Shown here: positions 41,305 to 51,025 of the stretch, one piece after another
Position numbering within the stretch: position 1 is the first letter of the stretch
How the letters are laid out: each line of letters begins with the position of its first letter
Source of the DNA: an uncultured Flavobacteriales bacterium
GTDB lineage: Bacteria; Bacteroidota; Bacteroidia; Flavobacteriales; BACL11
DNA length: 64,000 nt
Assembly (NCBI GenBank): GCA_905181635.1
Contig: CAJIYM010000003.1
Coordinates: 248,001-312,000, forward strand
Reading direction: 5' to 3'
Position numbers and translations under genes: made by a program
Notes under the pieces: generated by a model
Seen by the model: the letters and a program-made list of their open reading frames with translations, nothing else
Databases searched by the model: none
What the model was told of the DNA's origin: nothing

Positions 41305-41968
41305 GACAAAATATCTCATGAACTACTGCATGATCGTGAGATAACTTATTTGGGTTAAAATAAACTCCTTGCATACCAATTTTTTCAGCACCTAATATAT
41401 CAACAGGGAAGTCATCTCCAATCATAATACTTTGATCCAAATTTGCCTTTGCTTGATCTAATGCAAACTCAAATATTTTAGCATTTGGCTTCTTTACTCC
41501 TACTTGTTCGGAAGTTACAATCACATCAAAATATTGTGTTAAATCAGAATGTGCTAATTTAATATGTTGCACTTCTTCAAATCCATTAGTAATTATATGG
41601 AGTGAGTACTTTTTTTTCAAATATAATAGCACTTCATGGGTATAAGGGAAAAGAAAAGTTTTAGTTGGACATTGCTGAATGTAAGCCAAGCCAAATTGTT
41701 CTGCTAGTTCTGAATCATCAATATCGTATTCGGCTAAAGCTAGTTGAAATCTTTTTCCTCTTAACTCACCTTTCTTAATCTTGTCTTTTCGATATAAATC
41801 CCATAATTTTTCATTATGTATTTTATATTTTTTTATAAAGTTATCTGAGTTATCTATTCCTTTTTCAATTAGTTTAAAGTCCTTAATTAATTTCAACAGT
41901 GTTGTATGAGAATTTTTTTCAAAATCCCATAATGTTCGGTCTAAATCAAAAAAAATATGTTTTATCAT
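41279..41968 (-). CDS. HAD-superfamily hydrolase, YjjG-type 5'-nucleotidase
   Basis: IKHIFFDLDRTLWDFEKNSHTTL; LHIITNGFEEVQ; VGVKKPNAKIFEFAL; MIGDDFPVDILGA. Confidence 0.88.
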   Translation of the reverse strand: MIKHIFFDLDRTLWDFEKNSHTTLLKLIKDFKLIEKGIDNSDNFIKKYKIHNEKLWDLYRKDKIKKGELRGKRFQLALAEYDIDDSELAEQFGLAYIQQCPTKTFLFPYTHEVLLYLKKKYSLHIITNGFEEVQHIKLAHSDLTQYFDVIVTSEQVGVKKPNAKIFEFALDQAKANLDQSIMIGDDFPVDILGAEKIGMQGVYFNPNKLSHDHAVVHEIFCLSELMALL

Positions 41969-42067
41969 TAATATAATTTTCTTATGAAATGCATATTATG
42001 TTTCTTAATATTCTCTTCTCTTCGCTCACTAATAAAATGATTAAATACTGAATTCTGATTTCCCAAA

Positions 42068-43396
42068 TTAATTATTTCTATTTTCAATATATATTATTTT
42101 AAGCATCTCCTCATACACATTTCGCCAACCTTTCCATACCCCCATATCACTAAAAGTATCGTTATGCCAAATGCTTATTAACATTCCATCTACTTGTTTT
42201 ACTTCATTTATAATTTCACCTAATTGCTGCAATACATCTTCAGGACTTAACTGCATATTAAACTTTAATGTATCATCAACTATTGCAAAGGGATAAATTT
42301 TAATAGGCAAAACCTGCTCCACATCTAAGTTGTAGAATGTAAATGAACTAGCGATACCTGCCCTAAATCCTAAAGTAGAGGCGTAACCCATTGTATAATC
42401 ATTATTAATACCAACCTCTAATAAACGTTTATATGTTTGAGGTAATGACAGTTGTAAAAAATGTTGACGACTAAAAGTAACCTCTCTCCTTTGAATATTC
42501 TCAAGTCGTTTTATCTCAACTGCTAATTGGTTTTCTTTAATACTTGAACCAAAAGAAGGATGAATACCCACTGGAGCCAAATCAGCTAAACGTTTTACTA
42601 AAGCTTGAAATTTACTATTTGTATGAGAGATGTTTTTATCATTCAATCCATAATCCCCAAGTAGTACAAAATAACGTAAATCAAGACCATATTTCTTCTG
42701 TAAATTAAATTGAAAGGAATAAGTATCAAAAGGGTCTTTTCTTTTCTTTAAGCTAACTGCAACTGCCATTTTTAAAGAATCAATATCGAACCGCAATATT
42801 GCCTTTAATAGAAAAGCAACTGAACGTACAAAACCTTTACCTTTATACATATATGCATTGTCAATATCAATAGTTGAAATGTACTTAAATACTGGATATT
42901 TTATTTGAAAATCAGGGAACTTATTCTTAATAACACTTATTAATTGCTTAGCCCAGATATTTACAACTGGCTTTTGTAAAAAATTATTTTTAAAGGCTAA
43001 ACTCTCCTCTGCTTTAAATCTATTATAATTATCTTTTAGGTGAGGTAGATATTCCTCATATCTGGTTACTAAATAGAAACTTGCAGCAAAAATATCATAT
43101 GCAAAAGCATTTTCTCTTGAATTTTGAAAAAAAACTGGACAACTTTCGTGCTCCCCTACTTGGATTAACACTTCATTTATTCCTCGTTCATTTAATAAAG
43201 AATGAGCCTCTACAAATATTTCATTCTCACAAATTGGTAATAGTGAATAATTTAATTTTGCAGTTTGAGCAGTTAAGTAAGCTTGCTTATCTTCAGTTAA
43301 AAGATATTCTATTTGGTAAATCTCATGAAAGATTAGCGAAAAGACATACTGATGCCTGGCTGAAATCTTAGGAATATATACTAACAAGCTTTGCAT
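42068..43396 (-). CDS. Polysaccharide deacetylase family protein
   Basis: ISTIDIDNAYMYKGKG; PVGIHPSFGSS; TMGYASTLGFRAGIASSFTFYNL; LISIWHNDTFSD. Confidence 0.75.
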   Translation of the reverse strand: MQSLLVYIPKISARHQYVFSLIFHEIYQIEYLLTEDKQAYLTAQTAKLNYSLLPICENEIFVEAHSLLNERGINEVLIQVGEHESCPVFFQNSRENAFAYDIFAASFYLVTRYEEYLPHLKDNYNRFKAEESLAFKNNFLQKPVVNIWAKQLISVIKNKFPDFQIKYPVFKYISTIDIDNAYMYKGKGFVRSVAFLLKAILRFDIDSLKMAVAVSLKKRKDPFDTYSFQFNLQKKYGLDLRYFVLLGDYGLNDKNISHTNSKFQALVKRLADLAPVGIHPSFGSSIKENQLAVEIKRLENIQRREVTFSRQHFLQLSLPQTYKRLLEVGINNDYTMGYASTLGFRAGIASSFTFYNLDVEQVLPIKIYPFAIVDDTLKFNMQLSPEDVLQQLGEIINEVKQVDGMLISIWHNDTFSDMGVWKGWRNVYEEMLKIIYIENRNN

Positions 43397-43400
43397 TATG

Positions 43401-43408
43401 CAAATATA
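43401..43408 (-). promoter_or_regulatory. Putative -7 box TATATTTG, 4 nt from the ATG of 42068-43396
   Basis: CAAATATA on +; ATG complement at 43394-43396. Confidence 0.5.
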
Positions 43409-43441
43409 AAAAAAAGGGCTTATCGTAATGATAAACCCTTT
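43409..43441 (-). terminator. Intrinsic terminator after rpsT
   Basis: AAAGGGTTTATCATTACGATAAGCCCTTTTTTT on minus strand. Confidence 0.8.
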
Positions 43442-43461
43442 CTAGATAATTAAATTATTAC

Positions 43462-43716
43462 TTATGCTAATGCATTTACATGCTTAGATAATTTTGACTT
43501 TAAATTAGAAGATTTATTCTTGTGAATAATATTTCTTTTTGTCAATTTATCCAACATACCTGAAACTTTAGGAAATAAAGCAGCTGCTTCTTTTTTATCT
43601 GTTAAAGCACGCAAAGCCCTTACTGCATTTCTTACAGTTTTATGCTGATACTTATTTAACAATCTTTTTGTTTCTGATTGTCTTATTCTTTTTATTGCTG
43701 ACTTATGATTTGCCAT
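43462..43716 (-). CDS. rpsT: 30S ribosomal protein S20
   Basis: True start [38 protein letters not shown] at 43716; the 43776 start in the ORF track would lie inside the tRNA. Confidence 0.95.
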   Translation of the reverse strand: MANHKSAIKRIRQSETKRLLNKYQHKTVRNAVRALRALTDKKEAAALFPKVSGMLDKLTKRNIIHKNKSSNLKSKLSKHVNALA

Positions 43717-43731
43717 AGTTTTAAATTTTAG

Positions 43732-43803
43732 TAGCCCGACGGAGAATCGAACTCCGGTTACATGGATGAAAACCATGCGTCCTAACCACTAGACGACCGG
43801 GCC
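43732..43803 (-). tRNA. tRNA-Glu (anticodon TTC)
   Basis: Minus strand GGCCCGGTCGTCTAGTGGTTAGGACGCATGGTTTTCATCCATGTAACCGGAGTTCGATTCTCCGTCGGGCTA folds as a cloverleaf; no encoded CCA. Confidence 0.95.
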
Positions 43804-43827
43804 ATAATGTTCTCAAAATTGAGGGTG

Positions 43828-43835
43828 CAAATTTA
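43828..43835 (-). promoter_or_regulatory. Putative -7 box TAAATTTG for the tRNA-Glu/rpsT unit
   Basis: CAAATTTA on +; TAnnTTTG match 24 nt upstream of the tRNA. Confidence 0.5.
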
Positions 43836-43861
43836 TATTTTTTTTAATACCACACGAAAAA

Positions 43862-44536
43862 TTAATCATTATTTGTTTCAAAAGAAAATTTATAACCCAT
43901 TCTTTTAGCAGTTTTTAGTTTTTGATTGCTATTCATATCTAGTATTTGGTGAATAGAAACTACTTTAACATCGTTGAAGTTTGGCGCTTGTAAATCAAAG
44001 TTTAAAGCATAAAGCATTGTTTCGTTAATAATTTTATCAATTTGAACTGTATTTATTTGTTGATTTTTAAAGTCATTAAACAATAAACCTAATTGTTCAT
44101 CACCCTCTACAAAAAAATGTTTATCCTTATTAACAAATACACGAGCTATTAAATAACCCGCATCGTTCATACGATTATATTTAAAGGAATCAGAAAGGAA
44201 ATTATAGATATTAATCACCCCACAAAAAGATCTTAATGTATCTTCTTTAACATATTTTGTTTTATGAATTGAATGTGAGTTTTGGAAATCAAAAATATTT
44301 GAATGCATGTGAAAAAGTAAAGTGTCTCCTGAGAACTTTAATTTTGATTCAAAATCACCAGCTGAAGAATAAATAACCTGTACATCTTTATCAGTTAATT
44401 CATTATTAATAATCTCTGATTTAGCTTTTAAATACTGCTGAAATTCAGTGAAAACAGATTTCGTTTTTCGAAAAACCTCTTGCTTTGTGCTAGATTTAGT
44501 CTTTAATAGTTTAACAATTTTTTCTTTATTATTCAT
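43862..44536 (-). CDS. Conserved-looking hypothetical protein
   Basis: 224-aa ORF, normal coding composition, downstream of proS; no domain recognised. Confidence 0.6.
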   Translation of the reverse strand: MNNKEKIVKLLKTKSSTKQEVFRKTKSVFTEFQQYLKAKSEIINNELTDKDVQVIYSSAGDFESKLKFSGDTLLFHMHSNIFDFQNSHSIHKTKYVKEDTLRSFCGVINIYNFLSDSFKYNRMNDAGYLIARVFVNKDKHFFVEGDEQLGLLFNDFKNQQINTVQIDKIINETMLYALNFDLQAPNFNDVKVVSIHQILDMNSNQKLKTAKRMGYKFSFETNND

Positions 44537-44539
44537 ATT

Positions 44540-46012
44540 TCAATATGCTTTTGCAAATAATACTCTATGAGCTGATCGGTTTCCTGTAAAAATACAAAAC
44601 CCATCTTCCTGTTTGACGTCCAAAGGGATACATCTTATTGTTGCTTTAGTTTCTTGTTTAATTAATTCTTCAGTTTCAGAAGTACCATCCCAATGCGCAT
44701 ATACAAAACCACCTTTTTCTATTAACTTCATAAACTCCTCTTTGGAGTCGGCTTTATAGGTTTTTTCTTCACGGTAAGTTAATGCTTTTTTATATAAATT
44801 ATCTTGAATATTCTCTAAAAGATGTTCAACCTTATTTTCAATATCTATTATCTGGTAAGTTTCTTTTTCCAAAGTATCTCTACGAGCCACTTCAATAGTA
44901 CCGTTTTCTAAATCACGAGCCCCTAATGCTAAACGCAATGGCACTCCTTTCAATTCGTATTCTGCAAATTTCCAACCTGGCTTATGTGTATCTCTATTAT
45001 CAAATTTAACTGATATACCTTTTTCCTCTAAAGCTTTCTTCACTCTATTCGCAACCTCTGACACAGCATTTAATTGTTCTTCTCCTTTGTAAATGGGTAC
45101 AATAACTACTTGAAATGGCGCTAATCTAGGAGGTAATACTAATCCATTGTCATCAGAATGCGTCATAATTAAAGCCCCCATCAAACGAGTTGAAACGCCC
45201 CATGATGAAGCCCAAACATATTCTTTCTTCCCTTCCTTAGTTGCAAACTTCACATCAAAAGCTTTTGCAAAATTCTGGCCTAAAAAATGAGATGTACCTG
45301 CTTGTAAAGCTTTTCCATCCTGCATAAGCGCCTCAATACAGTAGGTTTCTTCAGCACCTGCAAAACGCTCATTGGCTGATTTTAAGCCTTGAACAACTGG
45401 CATTGCCATAAAGTTTTTAGCAAAATCAGCATAAATACCAATCATCTGCTCAGTTTCTTCTACAGCTTCTTTTTTAGTAGCATGAGCGGTATGTCCTTCT
45501 TGCCATAAAAACTCGGTAGTACGTAAAAACAATCTTGTACGCATTTCCCATCTAACTACATTTGCCCATTGGTTTATCAAAATTGGCAAATCACGATATG
45601 ATTGTATCCACTTTCGGTAAGTATCCCAAATAATGGTTTCAGATGTAGGGCGAACAATTAATTCTTCTTCTAATTTAGCTGTAGGATCAACTATTAACCC
45701 ACTACCATCCTCAGCATTTTTTAAACGATAATGCGTAACGACAGCACATTCTTTTGCAAATCCCTCAACATGATCAGCCTCTTTACTTAAATATGATTTT
45801 GGGATAAAAAGAGGGAAATAAGCATTCACATGACCTGTTGCTTTAAACATCCTATCAAGCTCTGCTTGCATTTTTTCCCAAATTGCAAATCCATAAGGTT
45901 TGATTACCATACAACCTCTTACCCCTGAATTCTCTGCTAAATCAGCACCTTGTACAATTTCATTGTACCATTGTGAATAATCCTCTTTACGTGATGTTAG
46001 TTTTTTTGCCAT
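44540..46012 (-). CDS. proS: Prolyl-tRNA synthetase (short archaeal/eukaryotic-type)
   Basis: [106 protein letters not shown]. Confidence 0.96.
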   Translation of the reverse strand: MAKKLTSRKEDYSQWYNEIVQGADLAENSGVRGCMVIKPYGFAIWEKMQAELDRMFKATGHVNAYFPLFIPKSYLSKEADHVEGFAKECAVVTHYRLKNAEDGSGLIVDPTAKLEEELIVRPTSETIIWDTYRKWIQSYRDLPILINQWANVVRWEMRTRLFLRTTEFLWQEGHTAHATKKEAVEETEQMIGIYADFAKNFMAMPVVQGLKSANERFAGAEETYCIEALMQDGKALQAGTSHFLGQNFAKAFDVKFATKEGKKEYVWASSWGVSTRLMGALIMTHSDDNGLVLPPRLAPFQVVIVPIYKGEEQLNAVSEVANRVKKALEEKGISVKFDNRDTHKPGWKFAEYELKGVPLRLALGARDLENGTIEVARRDTLEKETYQIIDIENKVEHLLENIQDNLYKKALTYREEKTYKADSKEEFMKLIEKGGFVYAHWDGTSETEELIKQETKATIRCIPLDVKQEDGFCIFTGNRSAHRVLFAKAY

Positions 46013-46127
46013 TTTGCTTTAAAAAATGTAATTTTGTAATGTTATTTTCGTTAACTTATAAAAGTTGTACAAAACTAACAAATTAAACTAGCATAAGTTT
46101 ATGCCTGTCAAACAAAAACATACTACT

Positions 46128-47105
46128 ATGAGACCTTTACTTTCTACCTCTATCGTTTTACTTTTTTTATCTTCTTGCATTACAACCACCCATATGAATT
46201 ATAGCGACCCTAATTATTTGGCTAGTACTGAATTCAGTAGTTATGATGATATTGTAACAGAACCTCTAGCTGAAATTGAACAAACACAATATACAGACAC
46301 AATAACTAATGATTATTATAGCGAACATGATGTGGCTGATGATTATTATGATTATAGTTTTTCCTCAAGAATAAGAAGATTTCATAGACCAATGTATTAT
46401 AGTAATTATTATGGTGGACTTTATACTGATTATTACTGGTATAACAATGATCCTTTCTATTGCGGAACAAGCATCTATTACGGATACAATTGGAATTCTC
46501 CTTATTACTCATACTATTCTCCTTATTACTATAACAATTACAATAGTTATTACGCTTATGGACACAACAATTACCACCATAATACACCAACTTATACTAA
46601 TTACAATACTAACAACAACCACACAACAGGACATAGAGGCTCATTATCCTCACATTTAAGCGGAAGAGGGGTAAAAACAAATGCTATTATCCCGAATACT
46701 AATATTAACATATCAACCTTAAGCATTAGGAATGGGAATACTTTAAAAAATAATACCCGCAATACAATTAGTAATACCGCAATAAAAACAAAACCTTACA
46801 GAGGAAATACGACAATTAATACAGGTAATAGCAGAGGTAATACAAGTACAAAAACAAATACCAACAGAGCTAATACTACTCCCAAAACAAACAACACTTA
46901 TAGAGGGAATACATCAAATAAGACTACTACTAAAAAAGGAAATCGCACATATACTGCTCCAAAATCAAACACAAATAACAAAAGTTATTCAACTCCAAAA
47001 TCTAACTCCAGTAATAGAAGTTATAATTCAGGAAGTAGTAAGTCTAACAGTGGAAGTAGATCCTCAGGAAATTCAAATAGAAGAAGTACAAAACCAAGAA
47101 AATAA
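46128..47105 (+). CDS. Low-complexity Tyr/Asn/Thr/Ser-rich putative lipoprotein
   Basis: Probable start MRPLLSTSIVLLFLSSCITTTHM (lipobox); YYSYYSPYYYNNYNSYYAYG and RGNTxxKTxxxRGNT repeats. Confidence 0.65.
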   Translation: MRPLLSTSIVLLFLSSCITTTHMNYSDPNYLASTEFSSYDDIVTEPLAEIEQTQYTDTITNDYYSEHDVADDYYDYSFSSRIRRFHRPMYYSNYYGGLYTDYYWYNNDPFYCGTSIYYGYNWNSPYYSYYSPYYYNNYNSYYAYGHNNYHHNTPTYTNYNTNNNHTTGHRGSLSSHLSGRGVKTNAIIPNTNINISTLSIRNGNTLKNNTRNTISNTAIKTKPYRGNTTINTGNSRGNTSTKTNTNRANTTPKTNNTYRGNTSNKTTTKKGNRTYTAPKSNTNNKSYSTPKSNSSNRSYNSGSSKSNSGSRSSGNSNRRSTKPRK

Positions 47106-47108
47106 CAA

Positions 47109-48566
47109 ATGAAAAAAGGATTATTAGCAATATCAATTATTGCACTAAGCAGTATTACTTTATTAGCTCAAAACGAGATTGATGCTTTACGTTTTTCTCA
47201 AGATGCACCATTAGGCACAGCTCGTTTTTCAGCTATGAGTGGTGCATTTGGCTCTTTGGGTGGAGAGTTTTCCGCACTAAGTCTAAACCCTGCAGGAATT
47301 GGAATGTATCAGTTTTCTGAATTTAGCTTTACCCCAAGTTTCAACTTAAATAGCAATACTTCTTACTACGGAAATAAAGTAACTGACTACGAATCAGGAT
47401 TAAAAATAGGCAATATAGGACTTGTATTTTCAAGTCCAAGAGAAAATTCAGAATGGAAAAGAATCAATTTTGCTATTGGCTGGAATCAATTAGCAAATTA
47501 TGATGGCAATATTAGAATTCAAGGTGAGAACAATACTTCCTCAATAGCTGATAATATCTTAGCGATTTCTCAAGGCAATTCTATTGATGAGTTAAATACA
47601 CTTTATTCTGCGCCTGCTTTCTGGACGAACTTAATTGATTTAGCAGACAATAGTTTAGACTCAATAACTGATTGGTATGCTCAAGATAACGGAAATTATA
47701 TTTCCCATGTTAACGGAAATTCTTCAAAAACTCAAATTAAAAATATTCATTCTATTGGAGGGAAAAATGAGTTTATTTTCTCTATCGGAGGCTCCTTTAA
47801 TGAACAATTATATTTAGGAGCTACAATAGGAATTCCTACTTTAGATTATTATGAACAATCAACTTATAGTGAAACAAATCTTGAAGATACAATTAATGGG
47901 TTGAAAGGATTTGATATACATGAGGAATTAAGCGTCTATGGAGCTGGTCTAAACTTAAAATTAGGTGCAATACTTAGAGTAAATGATAATTTAAAACTAG
48001 GTGCTGCCCTGCACACCCCAACGGCTTATAGTATTGAAGAAAATTTCAGCACAAGCTTAACAACACATTTTTCTGTAGAAAGCATTACAGAAAGTTCAAA
48101 TCCTAACTACTTTGAATACGATTTAATTACGCCATGGAAAGCAATTTTAAGCGCATCATCCTTGTTAAACAATAATATTCTATTAAGTGCCGACTATGAG
48201 TTAGTTGACTACTCTTTCTCAAGCATGCATTCTAGTCAATACACGTTTACTGACGAGAACAATGTTATTAAAGATCTATACACCCAAGCTACAAATATCC
48301 GTTTTGGTGCCGAGATAAATATAAAGCCTTTTGTAGTTAGAACTGGATACTCAAAATACGGAAGTGCATTTGCAAACAAAGATTACAGTAAAGAAAATTT
48401 CAGCTTTGGATTAGGAATAAATAATGGAGGATACTATTTGGATGCTTCTTATGTATTATCACAAGGAAATGGTGAACAGCTATTATATAGTGAAGATTAT
48501 ATTAGCCCTATTTCCACTGTAAATACAAATCATAACCTAATATTTACTATAGGATTCAGGTATTAA
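47109..48566 (+). CDS. Outer membrane beta-barrel protein, FadL/OmpP1-like family
   Basis: Signal peptide; EIDALRFSQDAPLGTARFSAMSGAFGSLGGEFSALSLNPAGIGMYQFSEFSFTPSFN; terminal NHNLIFTIGFRY. Confidence 0.8.
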   Translation: MKKGLLAISIIALSSITLLAQNEIDALRFSQDAPLGTARFSAMSGAFGSLGGEFSALSLNPAGIGMYQFSEFSFTPSFNLNSNTSYYGNKVTDYESGLKIGNIGLVFSSPRENSEWKRINFAIGWNQLANYDGNIRIQGENNTSSIADNILAISQGNSIDELNTLYSAPAFWTNLIDLADNSLDSITDWYAQDNGNYISHVNGNSSKTQIKNIHSIGGKNEFIFSIGGSFNEQLYLGATIGIPTLDYYEQSTYSETNLEDTINGLKGFDIHEELSVYGAGLNLKLGAILRVNDNLKLGAALHTPTAYSIEENFSTSLTTHFSVESITESSNPNYFEYDLITPWKAILSASSLLNNNILLSADYELVDYSFSSMHSSQYTFTDENNVIKDLYTQATNIRFGAEINIKPFVVRTGYSKYGSAFANKDYSKENFSFGLGINNGGYYLDASYVLSQGNGEQLLYSEDYISPISTVNTNHNLIFTIGFRY

Positions 48567-48726
48567 TCAATAATTTTGATGTAACTGATTTGCCGTAGAG
48601 AGTAAAAATGTAATAGTTAAAGTGACTTGTAACTCTTAAAAATCAATAACAGGAATTTATAATTTGAATAAGGGAGTTTTAGAATCTAACAATTGAATAC
48701 AAAATTGCTCAACCGAATCAGAATTC

Positions 48727-50205
48727 CTAACCTTCTAAACTAATCATTGCTCGATTAAGTCCTGATTTAGCCTTTTGATGTATTCCTCTTTCATAGTCAA
48801 AGTTTGATATAGATAAACATTTTTCAAAGTAGATTATTGCTTTTTTAGTATCATTTTTCTTTTCATAAATCAATCCTATTTGTAAAGCAGACATAGGGGC
48901 ATAGTAGTTTGTAGATTTTTTCCCTAAATCAAATGATTTCTGATATTTAGCAATTACATGTTCATCCACATAATTCAGCTTTGATTGAATACGAGCTAGA
49001 CGATAATAATACTCATCAAAAAATAATGTAAATTCTGACAAATTAATTATACTGGTAAGTTCTAAAAGTGCTTTCTCATAATATCCGCCATCATAAAGTA
49101 ATCTTGCTCTTAATAATTTTGGAGAATTCAAATGGTTTTTCTCAGCCTCTTTTAAGGCAACTTTATCTTCATCAATAAATGATCTTCCTTCTAATTTTAT
49201 TTTTTTCAAATATCCCATTTCTTCAACACTCTTTTTTTGTAAAAAAGCAATCCAAGACAATTTTTGATAGGCAGATTTTATATAATTATTTCCTTTAAAA
49301 TTCTTAAGAAACCGAATAAAATACATCTCAGATTTTTCATAATCTAATGAGTACAAATAAGAGATGCCTTGTAAATAATCTAAATAATGAAAAGGATATC
49401 TCCCTTGATCAGCTGGACGGTTTTCCAACACCTTAATACATAAAGCATTCTTACCTAAAGCATGCGAAAGACGAGCTGCAGCAAAATTTAACAGATAATT
49501 ATCGGAATACTCACTTGATATTACATCCAATAATTGCTTATAAGCTATCTCATTATTGGTCATATTTAACTGCAAGAAAGTAGTTAAGAATAAAACTTCT
49601 GAATGATACATTTCCATTTCCTCATCGTGTAACAAAGACTTCAACTCTGATAGTCCAAGCTCAACACTTCCCACCATACCTACTAAGTTAATGACCCATT
49701 GATATTTTTCAGGAATAGCCCCAACTAAAGTATGCAATAATCCTAATCCCTTTATATTGAGTTTAAAATTAGGAAATCGCTCTTGATTTTGTTCCAAAAG
49801 AGAATAGGCTTTCTGAATCTCATAAGCAGAAGTTAAGTATTCATTAAATTTTAAACGAGCAAAAGCCCATTGTAAATGCACTTCAGCCTGAGCATATAAA
49901 TAATAAGGAGAACTATTATCCCCTGCTTTAATAAAATCAATTCTATGGGATTTCAATTCCTTTGCAGTTGAGAAAAAATCTTCTTCTTCCCCAATAAGAA
50001 TCGTTAAAAAGTCAATATAATTTTGATGCAAAACAAGGATAGCATTATCAGGGTTTTCTAATTGTTCTATTTGAAGCAATTTATTAGCAGCCTCAAATTC
50101 CAAATTGATAATATGAGTGTACGATAGCTGCATTCTTTCATTCATCTGAAATGATGCAAATAAAGGGTTAGTTAAAAAAAGAAATAGTAACGTTAAAATT
50201 CTCAT
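48727..50205 (-). CDS. Tetratricopeptide-repeat protein with signal peptide
   Basis: MRILTLLFLFLTNPLFASF; TPR-like helices e.g. ALQIGLIYEKKNDTKKAIIYFEKCLSI. Confidence 0.75.
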   Translation of the reverse strand: MRILTLLFLFLTNPLFASFQMNERMQLSYTHIINLEFEAANKLLQIEQLENPDNAILVLHQNYIDFLTILIGEEEDFFSTAKELKSHRIDFIKAGDNSSPYYLYAQAEVHLQWAFARLKFNEYLTSAYEIQKAYSLLEQNQERFPNFKLNIKGLGLLHTLVGAIPEKYQWVINLVGMVGSVELGLSELKSLLHDEEMEMYHSEVLFLTTFLQLNMTNNEIAYKQLLDVISSEYSDNYLLNFAAARLSHALGKNALCIKVLENRPADQGRYPFHYLDYLQGISYLYSLDYEKSEMYFIRFLKNFKGNNYIKSAYQKLSWIAFLQKKSVEEMGYLKKIKLEGRSFIDEDKVALKEAEKNHLNSPKLLRARLLYDGGYYEKALLELTSIINLSEFTLFFDEYYYRLARIQSKLNYVDEHVIAKYQKSFDLGKKSTNYYAPMSALQIGLIYEKKNDTKKAIIYFEKCLSISNFDYERGIHQKAKSGLNRAMISLEG

Positions 50206-50211
50206 TATATA

Positions 50212-50246
50212 AAAAAAGGGACCTCAAAAATATGAAATCCCTTTAA
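50212..50246 (-). terminator. Possible intrinsic terminator after the zinc-ribbon gene
   Basis: AAAGGGA...ATCCCTTT inverted repeat with AT flanks. Confidence 0.45.
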
Positions 50247-50263
50247 ATTAAGATCGTTTATTA

Positions 50264-51025
50264 TTAAGCTTCTTGCTCTTCAAATATATTTGAGTCAACC
50301 ATAATTCTACCACAATGCTCACAAACAATTACTTTTTTGTGCATTTGAATATCTAATTGTCTTTGTGGTGGGATTTGACTAAAGCAACCTCCACAAGCAT
50401 CACGCTCAACAGAAACAACTGCCAAACCATTTGACACTTTGCTTCTAATTCTCTTATAAGCATTTAATAATCTTTCTTCAATTACTTTTTCTGCTTTTGC
50501 AGAATCCTTCATTAAAGCAACTTCTTCTTTTTCTGTTTCTTTGATTATTTCATCAAGTTCACTTTGCTTAATTTTTAATTCTTCTTTCTTTTCAGAAATT
50601 TGAGCCTTACAAGCATTGATGATTTCAGTCTTATGCAAAACGTTAGCTTCATTTTGAGCTTTATTCTTCTCAGCAATCTGAATTTCTAAGTTTTGAAACT
50701 CTACTTCCTTTGTTAAGGAAGTAAATTCACGATTATTCTTAATGTTTTTTAATTGCTTTTCATACTTTTCAATAGCATCTGCAGCTAACTCAACAGTTTT
50801 TTTGTTAGCTGTAATATTACTATTAATAGTTATTAATTCCTCATTAAATTTCTCTAATCGAGTACTTAATCCTTCCATTAAATCTTCTAAATCTTCAATT
50901 TCCAAAGGCAATTCACCTCTGATAATTCTAATTTTATCTACTTCGGTATCAATTACTTGAAGTTGGTGTAAAGCTTTCAATTTATCTTCAACAGAAGCTG
51001 TGATTTTTTTAGTTGTTTTTGCCAT
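50264..51025 (-). CDS. Coiled-coil protein with C4-type zinc ribbon
   Basis: Long coiled coil then VERDACGGCFSQIPPQRQLDIQMHKKVIVCEHCGRIMV. Confidence 0.88.
   Translation of the reverse strand: MAKTTKKITASVEDKLKALHQLQVIDTEVDKIRIIRGELPLEIEDLEDLMEGLSTRLEKFNEELITINSNITANKKTVELAADAIEKYEKQLKNIKNNREFTSLTKEVEFQNLEIQIAEKNKAQNEANVLHKTEIINACKAQISEKKEELKIKQSELDEIIKETEKEEVALMKDSAKAEKVIEERLLNAYKRIRSKVSNGLAVVSVERDACGGCFSQIPPQRQLDIQMHKKVIVCEHCGRIMVDSNIFEEQEA

Noticed and set aside
43462-43776. Extended rpsT start [20 protein letters not shown]
   Set aside because: Extension is translated tRNA-Glu sequence; the conserved S20 start [10 protein letters not shown] is at 43716.
46306-46590. Asn/Cys/Tyr-rich 94-aa minus-strand ORF
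   Set aside because: Antisense shadow of the low-complexity Tyr/Asn-rich lipoprotein gene.
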